Assembly (NCBI GenBank): GCA_037074765.1 | Contig: JBAMDO010000226.1 | Coordinates: 1-64,000, forward strand | Direction: 5' to 3' | Origin: Mansonella perstans | Taxonomy: Eukaryota > Nematoda > Chromadorea > Rhabditida > Onchocercidae | Length of the DNA stretch: 64,000 bases | Shown here: in pieces, positions 1-10,602 of the stretch | Layout of the letters: the number at the start of each line of letters is the position of its first letter | How positions within the stretch are numbered: position 1 is the stretch's first letter | The notes under the pieces: model-generated | Databases searched by the model: none | The model's input: only the letters and a program-made list of their open reading frames with translations | Told to the model about the DNA's origin: nothing | Translations under genes and position numbers: made by a program

Positions 1-211
1 AATCATTTAAGATTTACCGTTAACTGTAAATTACACACTTAGGCCAATCATTCTAATTAAGCATATCTTATCACTGTTAAATCATTTAAGATTTACCGTT
101 AACTGTAAATTACACAATTAGGCCAATCATTCTAATTAAGCATATCTTATCACTGTTAAATCATTTAAGATTTACCGTTAACTGTAAATTACACACTTAG
201 GCCAATCATTC
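1..211. repeat. 79-bp tandem repeat, about 2.7 copies
   Basis: A 79-bp unit starting with AATCATTTAAG begins at 1, 80 and 159. The third copy breaks off near 211, after GGCCAATCATTC. The copies are almost identical; one visible change is ACACACTT versus ACACAATT. The array runs off the left edge of the window, so it may be the end of a longer satellite or minisatellite. No coding function is suggested. Confidence 0.95.
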
Positions 212-469
212 GATCAATTAATAAGTTGATAAAACTGTATTTCTGCATCCATGTAAGTAATAGAAAAACAAGCAAAGAAAAAAGAAAAAAAGATGTATGA
301 TCGAAGTAAGACGTGCGATTCCGCGATTTCGCGTGAGCGTGGTTGTATGATGCCTAGCATAAGTACAAATTGTTTACATTTGCATAAAAATTTCATTCTT
401 CATTATTTGCTATTTGCTGAGCGGCAAGTTTTGTGGAGTAAGGCGAAATTGGAAGTAGGACACTGACCG

Positions 470-3400
470 ATGAAAGACGATGATGACAAGGGGAACTCGA
501 AGGTAGGCTATCCTATTCTGGTTAGCAAGAAAATGTATCGACTGAGCAGGTAAGTTTATTAGGAGTATCGCATATCAGAATTTTAGCTGAATGTGCTGGG
601 TAATAGAGATCTCCTCTACGAAAATAGCAAAATGAATGTTTTAATTTGAAAATTCAAGAATGAAAGTCAAAAAAAAAAAAAAATGAAATGCATTGATTTA
701 ACTAGTGGGAAAATAAGAGATGATGTTCTGTTGAACTTTAATTTTTTTATTGACAATACAGAAGATTGCTAAAATATTGCTGCAAGAAAGAGTAAGTGAA
801 GGAATTTGTTTTCGTAAACTTCAAAACAAATTTTTTCACTCTAAAAATTAGTTAATTCATTCAGTTTTAAAATCTTTCCTACATGAAATAATTTCAAATC
901 ACTCTCAAAAATTTTCATCACTTTAACAATGTTTTTACAGGAAGAAAAAGCAGCGGAAAAAATTACCACTGTTTCATCTAACTCACAATCCAATTCATCG
1001 TGTATGTCTAATCGTATGTGAATGTCAAAATATTGTCATACATTTTCTATAAAATTCAAATCGAAAGCTCATTTCAGTGATTTGATATCTTTTTACTTAC
1101 CGTTTTTAGTGCTTGCGAACATGAAAATTGTCAACGAAGCTTCTTCGCAAAAGAAAAATGAAGGACTTGCTGATCAAAAGTACAAATTTTAACAATTTAT
1201 TTGGTTTAAATTGACGAAATACTATGCAGCGATAATTATGCTACAATAATTTGCAGAACACCAGAAAAAAGAAACACAAGTCTATTGACAGCGCTAACTT
1301 CTCCACGTGGTCGATCTCCTGAAGTTTTTAGCGCACCAAGTAACTTAACATTCAATTTTCCATGATGTTTGCGAACATTTTTTCACAAAATACTTCCAAA
1401 AATGGATGGCCCTTCAAAATTTGAAACGTCAACTTATGAGTAACAATGTTCAATTACTTAGCTTAGTGATACCTATAAACCAGGAAAATGAAATACGAAG
1501 TGATAGAAGGCATATGACTGTGAAGGAATTTGTTAATTTTTTTTTTCAGTCGGTAAATCAGCAACAAAATCTAAATCAGAGAGTGAAATATCCAAAGCTA
1601 ATATGGTGACAGTAAGTGATATCGATTCATTAGTATTTTCAATGAAATGCAAAATTTAGCAGAAAGTGATGCCAGCCGACATTTTGAACTTCTTTCTTTT
1701 AAATTAGTCTTAATATTATTTCTTTAATATTATAATTCTTGAATAATTTGCAAGTTATGAAATTGACATTCTGAGACCTTCTATTCTAGGTTACAATTAA
1801 ATCAACCGTATCATCGTTCAAACCATTGAATTTATTGGTAATGAAAACAACAAGTGTACGCGTGCTGAAGAACTATTTGGAGTCACGACTCGGCGGCAGA
1901 CATCAGATAACTCTCATTCACGATAATAAGGAATTAAAGTAGGTTGTTTTAAAAATTTTTCTTTCGTAAATATATATATATATATATTGGTTTTTTTAGG
2001 AATAACTTTTATAAATATATATTATAAAAATGATCCATATTTATAGAATGTCTGGATTTGATCTCATTTGATTTGATCGGTTTGATTTGATTCCTATGAT
2101 GCTGACGGCACTTTCGTTATCTGTTCTATTATAACTTTTCAATTGTTGCTTAAATCTGATGTGACATATGTGGTTAAAATTTTGAAAATGACTTTAATTT
2201 TCTTCAGGAATGAAAACGGCTCTCTGGCATCGTTTGGTATCAAGTCGGGCAGTGTGTTGTGGTTGTTAGTAAAACCAATTGCCGGTAATAATGATCGTGA
2301 AGAGATTGCATCGTTAATTCGAATGTCTCAATCACTGGCTAATCTACGAAATATCATTCGTTCTCTACCGTCTAACGACAGTTGTGAACCAAATTTAACC
2401 GAGTAATCCTTACTTTTGATTGCTTTTTTTTTTTACTTAGCATGTATTTTATTTTTGCGAATTTTCAATATAGAATTTTCCTTTTTTTTTTTTTTTTTAA
2501 ATCATTAGGATGATGCAATTATGCTTAATGATGCTTAATGTTTAATGCAACTAACATAAATTGCAGCACACATCAGTTGCACTAGGCACATTTTAAAATT
2601 GCTTTAACCATATTTCTAATCATTTAGATCTGATGAACATGTTCAAGTTACACCCAGCAGATACAAAGAAATAGAACATGAGCAAATGCGAGAAAAAATG
2701 AAATTACTGATGCAACGAAGAGAAAAAATTCGACAGAATAATTTAAAGAAACAACAAGAAAAAGCCGGAAAAGTAACCACCGATGAACTCCAAAAATCAT
2801 CACCATCATTCAATAATTCTTGCGCGTAATTCTTTTTGACAAATGTCACTCTTTATATCGCAATTATATTTAGTATCTTAGGGTATCAGACGAGTTTTCA
2901 GTAGATATAAGTCCTCTATTATTTTGTCGCCATCCATTTTCAATTTCAAGGGGTACCACTGACAATATGAAACAAAAGGAATTAGCGACGTATTTTGATC
3001 CACCGGAAACAATGACACAGAAGGAATTTGAAGAAGAAGAATTCGATGTTCCATCAAACGAAGACGAATTGCTTAAAGTGAAAATTAATATTCTAATCTG
3101 AAGAAAAGTAGTAATTCCAGCATGTGGATTAGAACGATCATGTTTAGGAATAAAATTTATTTTCTTCTGCAATTTCAACTTTTATATAGTGATATAACCA
3201 CATTACCAAAAGATGTACTTCACTAGATGATTACCATCATTTTGTATCACAAACTAATAATTTTTAGAATGTTGCCGGAATTTCGTTCAAATTTCAAATT
3301 ATTTCCCTAAACGTTCAGAAACAAATCATGAATAATAAAGATAAGGTTATACATGTAGAAGTTTGTTCTAGATAAAAGCTGAGATGAAGAACAAACGATG

Positions 3401-3905
3401 CGGTCTCTGTCGAATGAAGCTGCAAATAGTTGATAGAGAAATACAGTGCGTATGTGGGCATGTATTTTGCAGTAAGCATCGTAATCCGCAGATACACAGG
3501 TCTGAACTTTATTTCGAATTTGGACCTTGTTTTATGTGTTTATCTGTTAATACTTGAAAAAGTTCTTCACGATGCCAAAACATCTTTTCTTCGCTCTCGA
3601 TATTAACTAAACTTGTCAAAAAGCATCTACATAACAAAAAGCCATGTTCGTCTCCAACGTTTGCCGAAGGCTCAGGTCATGCTGATTTTGCAATATTCTC
3701 CTCTTATGTTGATCTAAGGCTGGATCCTTTTTTGCAAAATTTCATTCACCTGTCAGCTCCAGAAGTAATTCTAATTTAGAAATTATCATTCCTTAATTTA
3801 GCCATCTGTTTTAGATGCAGTATCGATTTAAAAGCAGTCGATCGAGTATATGTCAAAATGAAACTTCCAAAATTAGCACGAGATATTCCAAAATCAAAAA
3901 TATAG
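470..3905 (+). CDS. Ubiquitin-like and AN1 zinc-finger protein (ZFAND4/ANUBL1 type)
   Basis: Spliced gene of about 12 exons and roughly 430 residues. A consistent frame starts at ATG 470 (MKDDDDKGNSK, exon 470-502), passes an exon at 762-791 (KIAKILLQER) and continues through low-complexity exons. A ubiquitin-like domain follows at about 1790-2405, containing VRVLKNYLESRLGG and SGSVLWLLVKPIAG. A charged coiled stretch lies at 2627-2828 and an acidic exon at 2880-3080. An AN1 zinc finger closes the protein: CGLC and CVCGHVFC at 3370-3500, then H and HRCSID after splicing to 3814, giving the family pattern C-x2-C...C-x-C-x4-C-x2-H-x5-H-x-C. The stop is TAG 3903-3905. A UBL plus a C-terminal AN1 finger is the ZFAND4 layout, and a role in ubiquitin/proteasome biology is inferred from the family. 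The first two exons are less certain than the rest. A 70-codon open stretch (3560-3772) lies inside the last intron and would disrupt the finger if included. Confidence 0.85.
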
Positions 3906-4129
3906 ATTGACATAAAGTTAATTTGGTAATGCAATATGTCGAATAAGAAGAATCATCTCCCCAAAAGCTGATTATAAAATAACGCTAATTTTATAAATTC
4001 ATGCATTGTATTGCCATATGTACTGTGAATAATAAAAACTACCATACTTGCAGCTGTATGCATATTTGAAAACTAATTTATAAAATTGGTATTTCCATAC
4101 AACATTCTGATGTAGTCATCTGGCATCAT
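3906..4129. other. Short gap between convergent genes
   Basis: This is the 224-bp space between the ZFAND4-type stop codon (plus strand) and the TRMT10C-like stop codon (minus strand). A plus-strand AATAAA at about 4031 is a plausible polyadenylation signal for the left gene. The two 3' UTRs must be very short or overlap. Nothing else was seen. Confidence 0.6.
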
Positions 4130-6656
4130 TCATAGTCTCTGATTAAGTTCTATTAGTAAGCGTCTCTCATAATCATGTATGCGTGCGTGCAAACGTCGAC
4201 CGTAGGGATTCTTCTCTTCTGGTCCCCTGATGTTTCTTACCGGAATATATCTAAATTTTTTTTTTTCAGTGCTTCAAAAAATCTTTTACCAGTTAGAAAT
4301 CAGTTCATTTTCCGCTTTTAAGAGGATGTCTACATTTCAATTTTTATCCTAAGTAGGACTAAAGTTCTTACTATATTCATATCTCGAAATCCGCAAAACA
4401 AAGCTGTTTTGGTTAAAAAAAAATAGACTTACTTCTTAAAAGCTAGTTCCCAATCACCACAAGATTCATATACACTGTATAGAATTGATGTTACCGCGAT
4501 CAATGTCATACTTTTCGAACCTGATTTCCATCTGTAAATAATATTCTGATCTTTCGTTTAAATATGACCTTCGAACTTATTTTCCATTAAGAGTTTTTGA
4601 AAACGACCGGCTATAGTAAGACAGTGAGATGTAAAATGATAAACAATAATCTAGCACGTGCGATTATTTTCACGTCAGCAATTAAAACAGCCTAAAAGTC
4701 CTTATTTTGACTGTTTCATAAAGACGTACAACTTTAAATAACTAACTTGATATATCTATCGATGGGTAGTCGGCATACCTTGATTCCATCTTGCTTTGCA
4801 GCCAGCAATGTTGCATGCGGGTGCAAACGATGTTGCGCAACTCTATCTACTATGCCACCCAAAACATATGCTTTTGAACCATCTACCTACACATGAAAAT
4901 AACTGCTAGCTCCCAGTTTTTTATGCTTTCATGTTTAAATAATTTGAAATTCTATATTTTAGTTTCAAAACATACCTTCTCCAAATCAGATTCTGCATGG
5001 GGACTTAAATAAATTATTTCCTCAGGGGCAAAATAATTCAAGTAACTGGATGATGAGATTGTGAGGGATATATTTCTTGATGAGTTGATCAATGACAAGT
5101 ACCTGTAATCAAAGTGAAGTTTATTTCCATCAATTTTCAGAGGTTTTAAAATACTATAAACCTTCATTAACCTGTCTCGTGCTTCCAAGATGTTCTCGTT
5201 TTTCATATCAAAATTAAAAAAATAAAGAGGCCATGGGCGTTGCCGATTTCGGTTTTCACATGCCAAATAGGCAAACTGGATTAAAGTTTGAGACAGAGCT
5301 TGTGGTGAAAGTTCATTTAGAAATCGACAATCAACCAGCAGTGCAGGCTTTGGATCCAGTTGAAGATTGCGAACGTGATTCATTAACCTTCGTTGATTAG
5401 TAATACGCTCTGAAAATAACTAGCGAGAAAACAGTGCAATATTTAGGAAAATACAGTCTTGATTATTATTAACAAATAGATCTATTTAAAACGATTTCTA
5501 TCTTGATTGATACTGCCTCTCAAACGATTGTAAAACTATCTTGAGGACTCAAAAAACATACGATTAAAAGGTTAAAGAATACAGTTTATGGGAAACTACC
5601 AAGAACGTACTCTGCTGTGTAGTACCTATGAACATTGCTAATCCAGACGTAGGTTTCGAAGTTCCCAACTTCCCAGAAACCTTCAGCTGATTTTTCGTTT
5701 CACATTTCAACTTCTTTAACTCTTTCTGACGACAAAACTTGATATGACTGAAGCGCTGCTTTTGAGTTTCACATTGAAGCAATCTTTTCCAATCTGCATC
5801 TGACAGTTGTTCGGGAAAATAATTATAACAACGAGACAGCAACTGCAACAGGCGAATTTACCTACATAACTTTACAGGGATGTATTTTTACTTTCAGTTT
5901 TCCTTTGGTTAATGAACGCTGAATCAGTGTTCAAATTCCCGTCGAAAACTAGAAGTTATCAAACAAGCACCATATTGAAAGTATAACAAATGAAACTCAT
6001 CAAATTCAATGACCCATTTAACACAGGGTTTGTCAGAAGTTCTTGTTTGCTTGGCAAACTTCATCAAAAAAAAAAAGTCACTGCTGTCTAAAATACCAAG
6101 TTAGAACTTATAATTCCAGCTAGAAAACGCTTTTTTTTTTTGAACTTATTGCTGACAAATGTCTAAAATACATCATAAATTAAATTTTGGAAAAAAGTAC
6201 ATCAGTGAATCTAAAAAGAGTTGAAACCAAGCAACTAATAAAACAAAAAATAATGTGATGACAAAATGGTGAAAGTAAAGGTGCCAAAAACATACAGTAT
6301 ACAGCACGAAGTATAATTTTTGAATTCTCGGACTTCAAAATCCTAAATTTCACAGAACAGTGCAAACTAACCTCCACTTCAGTGATAATACTTGAGAGTT
6401 GTTCTTGTTGTGATGCATTCAGTGTTTGGATGAACTGTCCAGAAGGTAGAGACTTCAGCTTACTTCCAGCTCAAATTTTCACAGAGAAATCAAAACTAAT
6501 TAATCTGTATGTGCTTAAATCTCCAGAAAATTTAAACTTACCCCATAGCACTGGCCACCGTGCATCCAACCCCAGTGTTTTTTGCAGTTTCCATACCACT
6601 TTCCTCCAAGCACTTCGAACAGCATACCGATCAAACTCCAAAAACTTCCTCCACAT
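4130..6656 (-). CDS. Mitochondrial RNase P subunit 1-like tRNA methyltransferase (TRMT10C/MRPP1)
   Basis: Minus-strand spliced gene of the TRM10 SPOUT methyltransferase family. Recognisable blocks, N to C: QLSDADWKRLLQCET (5848 exon), ALLVDCRFLNELS and RPWPLYFFNFD (about 5383-4973), EEIIYLSPHAESDLEKV, then KAYVLGGIVDRVAQH (about 4890), WKSGSKSMTLIAVTSILYSV (about 4530) and a C-terminal YIPVRNIRGPEEKNPYGRR ending at stop 4130. The YFFNFD block and the W-x-GSKSMTL block resemble the mitochondrial TRMT10C branch more than cytosolic TRMT10A. That branch methylates purine 9 of mitochondrial tRNAs and forms the RNase P platform with MRPP2. Two exons at 6656-6371, starting MWRKFLEFDRYAVRSAWRK, are Arg-rich and look like a mitochondrial presequence. 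Their splice into the exon at about 5950 is not phase-perfect, so the N-terminus is uncertain and those exons could be a separate short gene. Confidence 0.85.
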
Positions 6657-7119
6657 CTATTTTTCATAAACGTTGTTATTCCATTATACAGTAATAAATC
6701 CAGAATCTCAAAGTGACGCGCAATTCCATAATGACCCAGTTTCGTGCTTCATGAGGAAAAATTTATAGGAAATGCATCTCGCCATACATTTCGGATGCAA
6801 AACTAAATATTGGTGGATATTTAAAATGTTATAATTTTTTATTACCAAATGAAATCAGTGCATTTCACAGATAAAGATTGATAATAGTCAAAATAAAAAA
6901 TGATGAACAACTAATATTTAGCCAGATGTAATGCATTTATATCGCATTTATTTTCCTTTACTACATACATTCATGAAATGAAGAAAAATTGGTTTGTTAC
7001 AGACGAAAGATTAATCTTGCTGCCTATAACTTCCCCAAAATGGAATCAATTCCAAATTTAGTGTAAGGTGCAGTAGCTCCATCTGTGAAATCAAATTTAA
7101 AAATGCTAGAAAATTCTTT
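6657..7119. other. Gap between RPP30 stop and TRMT10C-like start
   Basis: These 463 bp of AT-rich sequence lie between two minus-strand genes. No open frame or RNA gene was recognised. In the minus-strand sense the candidate start ATG at 6656 directly follows an AAATAG, which could serve as a trans-splice acceptor. That reading is inference. Confidence 0.4.
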
Positions 7120-8980
7120 TCAGTTCTTTTCAGTCTCCTCTTCTATTTCATCCTTTACGATTTCCAGCTGAGCTCGAAATTCCGGTATCCTCATAATTTT
7201 CTCAATCACATTCAGACGTACAATGAGATTCTTCGGTAAATCTTCTTTGGTTTGTACCAGCATACCACCTTTCAATGTCTTTCGAGATTCCGCTCTCAAT
7301 AAAGTCTTCCTAGCATTACCTTAAAAAATTTCGTAAACTCGCTGTGAAATTTTCGAGAAAAAGTAAAAAAAAAAACTTTCAAACGAGATTAATAAAATTC
7401 TTCACTCGCCTGCAATGAATTTCCGAGCGAATCCAGGAGCAATACCAAAGAGAACTAAAATGTTGGCGGCATCATATGGTGCTCTGATGTCAATCATTCT
7501 TTCAGCGCCACTTGCTATTACAACACCATTACCACCTTTTGTAGACATTAATAACTGCCGACCATTTGTTAATACCTGAAGCTACTGAAACTGCTTCAAA
7601 TTTCACGATCCAAACATTTAAAAAAAATTACAAGCAGTTTTTGAATACGAAAAAAGGTTTGCTGTTCAATAAAAGTTAGTGCCCTATGTACAAGTTATTA
7701 ACAAAAAACTTAAGAGAATTTCCCATTTATTTCAAAATTCAAATATTATGGCGTCAATAACCAAGAAAAATACCTCCCGTCTTTGACTGCTGTCTATTAG
7801 AGCATCGGCGTAGGTGATCTCGAACGTTATACCATCATTAATACAAAGCTGAATAATCTGGAAAAAACTTCTACTATATCATCATTTGTCACATTATTAC
7901 AGGCACTGCGGTTTGAAAAACGCATGCAATTATCATTTGTATTACTATGGCAAATTCAAATGTGACTCTTGATTAAATCCCATAACCTCACTTCCTCAGA
8001 AACAAAAATGAAACATTATTCAAACTTTAATCAGGTATAACGATTAAAAAATCCTGAAAATGATACCCTGCTTTTGTTGAGCCAGCCTACAGTAGCTGAT
8101 GTCTGCTCATATGTAATAATATCGACAAAATCACCCTTCTTGCTTAACGTCTGAAGGATTTGTTCATCTGATGGTCGTACGGCAATCAAATCGTATTTTT
8201 TCAGCTGAGGATGATGCATTAGTAAATGAACCTCTGTGCTGCTTGATACCGTAGTAGTTAGACGGCTAAAAATTCGAGATTAATCAGGACGATTGTCAAC
8301 TAAAACTTGCTAAATCACTTCATCATAATTCCATGTACCAATACTATCTCTTTCAACTAAATTGTGGGAATTACAAGCATGGAAGTTAAACGTGGAACTT
8401 AGCATTACATTAGATATAGTTACATTTAATTTTAAAAGAATTCACTGATGTACCTGAAAATTCTGAGACGTTTTCCATTTGCTTCAAGCATACTGGTGTC
8501 CAATTCGGCATAATCAATGCGAACTGGATCCGGTATAATGTTTCGTTCCTTACCACCTTTCTTTTTTTTCTTGTGTGGCGGCTCATCCCCCTAAAATAAA
8601 TGAAACATTCTTATCTAAAAAAGTTAGAAAAAGTAGAAGCTGGCAGAACTAACAACATATGGTTCAGTTGAATGCCTGTACCTAATTCATAACAACTCTT
8701 AAATCTAGATCACCTATACCAAAATAACTTCTAAACCTTACTCCACTATCTTTGAGGTAACACCGGTGAATGGCTTTTTATTTCTCTGACCCTGCAAGGA
8801 AAAACTTACCAGATTTACACCTTCCTGCATCATCTGCCCTATGTCAGTGTTAATTACGACACAGTCGTATCCCATTCGCACTGCTCGGCGTACCATTGCT
8901 ATGGTTTCATCCATATTACCGGTATGCCTAATATTCATTTCAGCAAACTGGAAGTGATCATCCACAAATGATGAAGACAT
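7120..8980 (-). CDS. Ribonuclease P protein subunit p30 (RPP30 family)
   Basis: Minus-strand spliced gene with start ATG 8978-8980 and stop 7120-7122. RPP30 is a TIM-barrel-like protein of nuclear RNase P/RNase MRP, which removes the 5' leader of pre-tRNAs. The order of family blocks is clear: ETIAMVRRAVRMGYDCVVIN (about 8900), a Lys-rich loop HKKKKKGGKE, DPVRIDYAELD, LRIFRLTTTV, then LKKYDLIAVRPSDEQILQTL and DFVDIITYEQ (8219-8100). ITFEITYADALIDSSQRR (about 7800), GGNGVVIASGAERMIDIRAP (about 7520) and PYDAANILVLFGI follow. The C-terminal exon (7319-7120) ends in an acidic EIEEETEKN. One intron has a GC rather than a GT 5' end (separate entry). It lies 463 bp upstream of the TRMT10C-like gene and 597 bp downstream of NUDCD1, all on one strand. 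Confidence 0.92.
7320..7409 (-). other. GC-AG intron in RPP30
   Basis: On the minus strand the exon ends ATTGCAG and the intron begins GCGAGTG; it ends TTTTTTAAG before GTAATGCTAGG. This join gives the in-frame reading ARKFIAGNARKTLL, as expected for the family. No GT donor is available at the boundary, so this is a non-canonical GC-AG intron of 90 bp, unless the assembly has a base error here. Confidence 0.7.
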
Positions 8981-9577
8981 ATTCCTACAATAATTCTACT
9001 ACACTATACTCTCATTGATGCAAGAGAGAGGACACCAAACATTCAGAACTACACGTCCGTCTCTTGAAACATGAGAAACTACTGAAATTATTAGGAAGGA
9101 TGATAAACAAACTTCCAAAAAGAGTTATTAGCGAGAAAAAATACTACAAAGAAGCAAATCTGCCACTATATAGCTCAAATGATTGAACCAACTTCGAGTA
9201 GAGTGTAAAATGTAGAACCTAAGTTAAAAACAGGAAATTAGAAAATCCACAAAAGATTTTTCCGACACATGGCAACGATGTCCGCAAAAAAACTATGACA
9301 ATGCGAAGCATTTATTATTTTCTTTTATATAACCCCACAATAGCAGTAGTATAACTTTCGCGTAGTGTTAGGAAAAACACTTTATCCAAATTTTATTTGC
9401 AAATTAACAACATATATACAACTAAAGCCAGCTTTACCGCTGAAACGATATCGATTCTTCGATTGCTTTACAAATAAAAAATTGTAAAATTAACATATGC
9501 ATTATAAGAAGGGCTGTGTCAAGATCTTTTATTATTACAATATGCACTTGATGCTTAAACAATCGAGAGATATACTC
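8981..9577. other. Gap between NUDCD1 stop and RPP30 start
   Basis: These 597 bp are AT-rich and no gene was recognised. In the minus-strand sense the sequence just before the RPP30 ATG reads ATTGTAG followed by GAATATG, a possible trans-splice acceptor five bases ahead of the start. Confidence 0.4.
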
Positions 9578-10567
9578 CTATAACTGAGGTCCTTGTAAAA
9601 CCACAGCAAAAATATCTGTAGTAGTTAAAATAAAAAGAAATTCATTATCAGCGTGAACGCCAACAATATTCTCTGTGGCAGCATTAGCATTGCAGAATTT
9701 AGACGGTTTAGATAAAGATATCAATTGCTGCTTAGCAACTCCAGCAACTCGACGGCCTGTTTTCCGGTTCCGCAAATCTGAATAAAACTAAATCTCATAA
9801 AATTGCCTAAATATTTATTTGTTTGCACAATGGAACACAGATGATAAATACCTGAAGTTATTGTAGACGGTTGCCAATAAACAAATGCGTGCCGCTTTGC
9901 TTCGACAATAACAGCATAAGAACAATTAGCTGGACAGGTGCTGAATTTCCTCTGCATTTTAGATGCCTGTAAAATATTTTGAATTTACAGCACAATAAGC
10001 CGGATTGCTTACTTTCACCAAAATGATAGCTATTAAATATATATGTTATAAATTAATATTTTATGACGGTCCACCTTTTGATTATCATAAAAGCCAGTCT
10101 AAATATATTTCAGTGCATTGTTCCCAATATCGAAAAGATTCGATTCTCTGATAGCAAATTTATAAAAATTTTTTCGCAAAAGTAACACTTTACCATGTTG
10201 TTAAAATAGCAAACTTTAATAGCTTATCCGCAAGAACTACGAATTAAATATTTTTACAACACCATTCAGGCTCGATACCTGAACGTATCCAAATGCACTG
10301 AATGTTGCGTGATGTTGAACTTTCCTGCTTTCTTCCGTAAATTTCCATAAAATACCATCAACATCCATGCGGATGCAAAGAAAACGTGGTCCGGAATCCA
10401 AGCATACAGTAAACAGGACATTATGTGTGGTTATATCACTCTATAAACATATGTTACTATATATGTTACTCAAAAAACAAAGTATAGTGATGATATTGGT
10501 GCAATTTAGGCCCAGTTTTTTGTTAACTGTTCCATTATTAATTTTAGGTGAGAAACAGAAGACTGAT

Positions 10568-10602
<35 letters not shown>

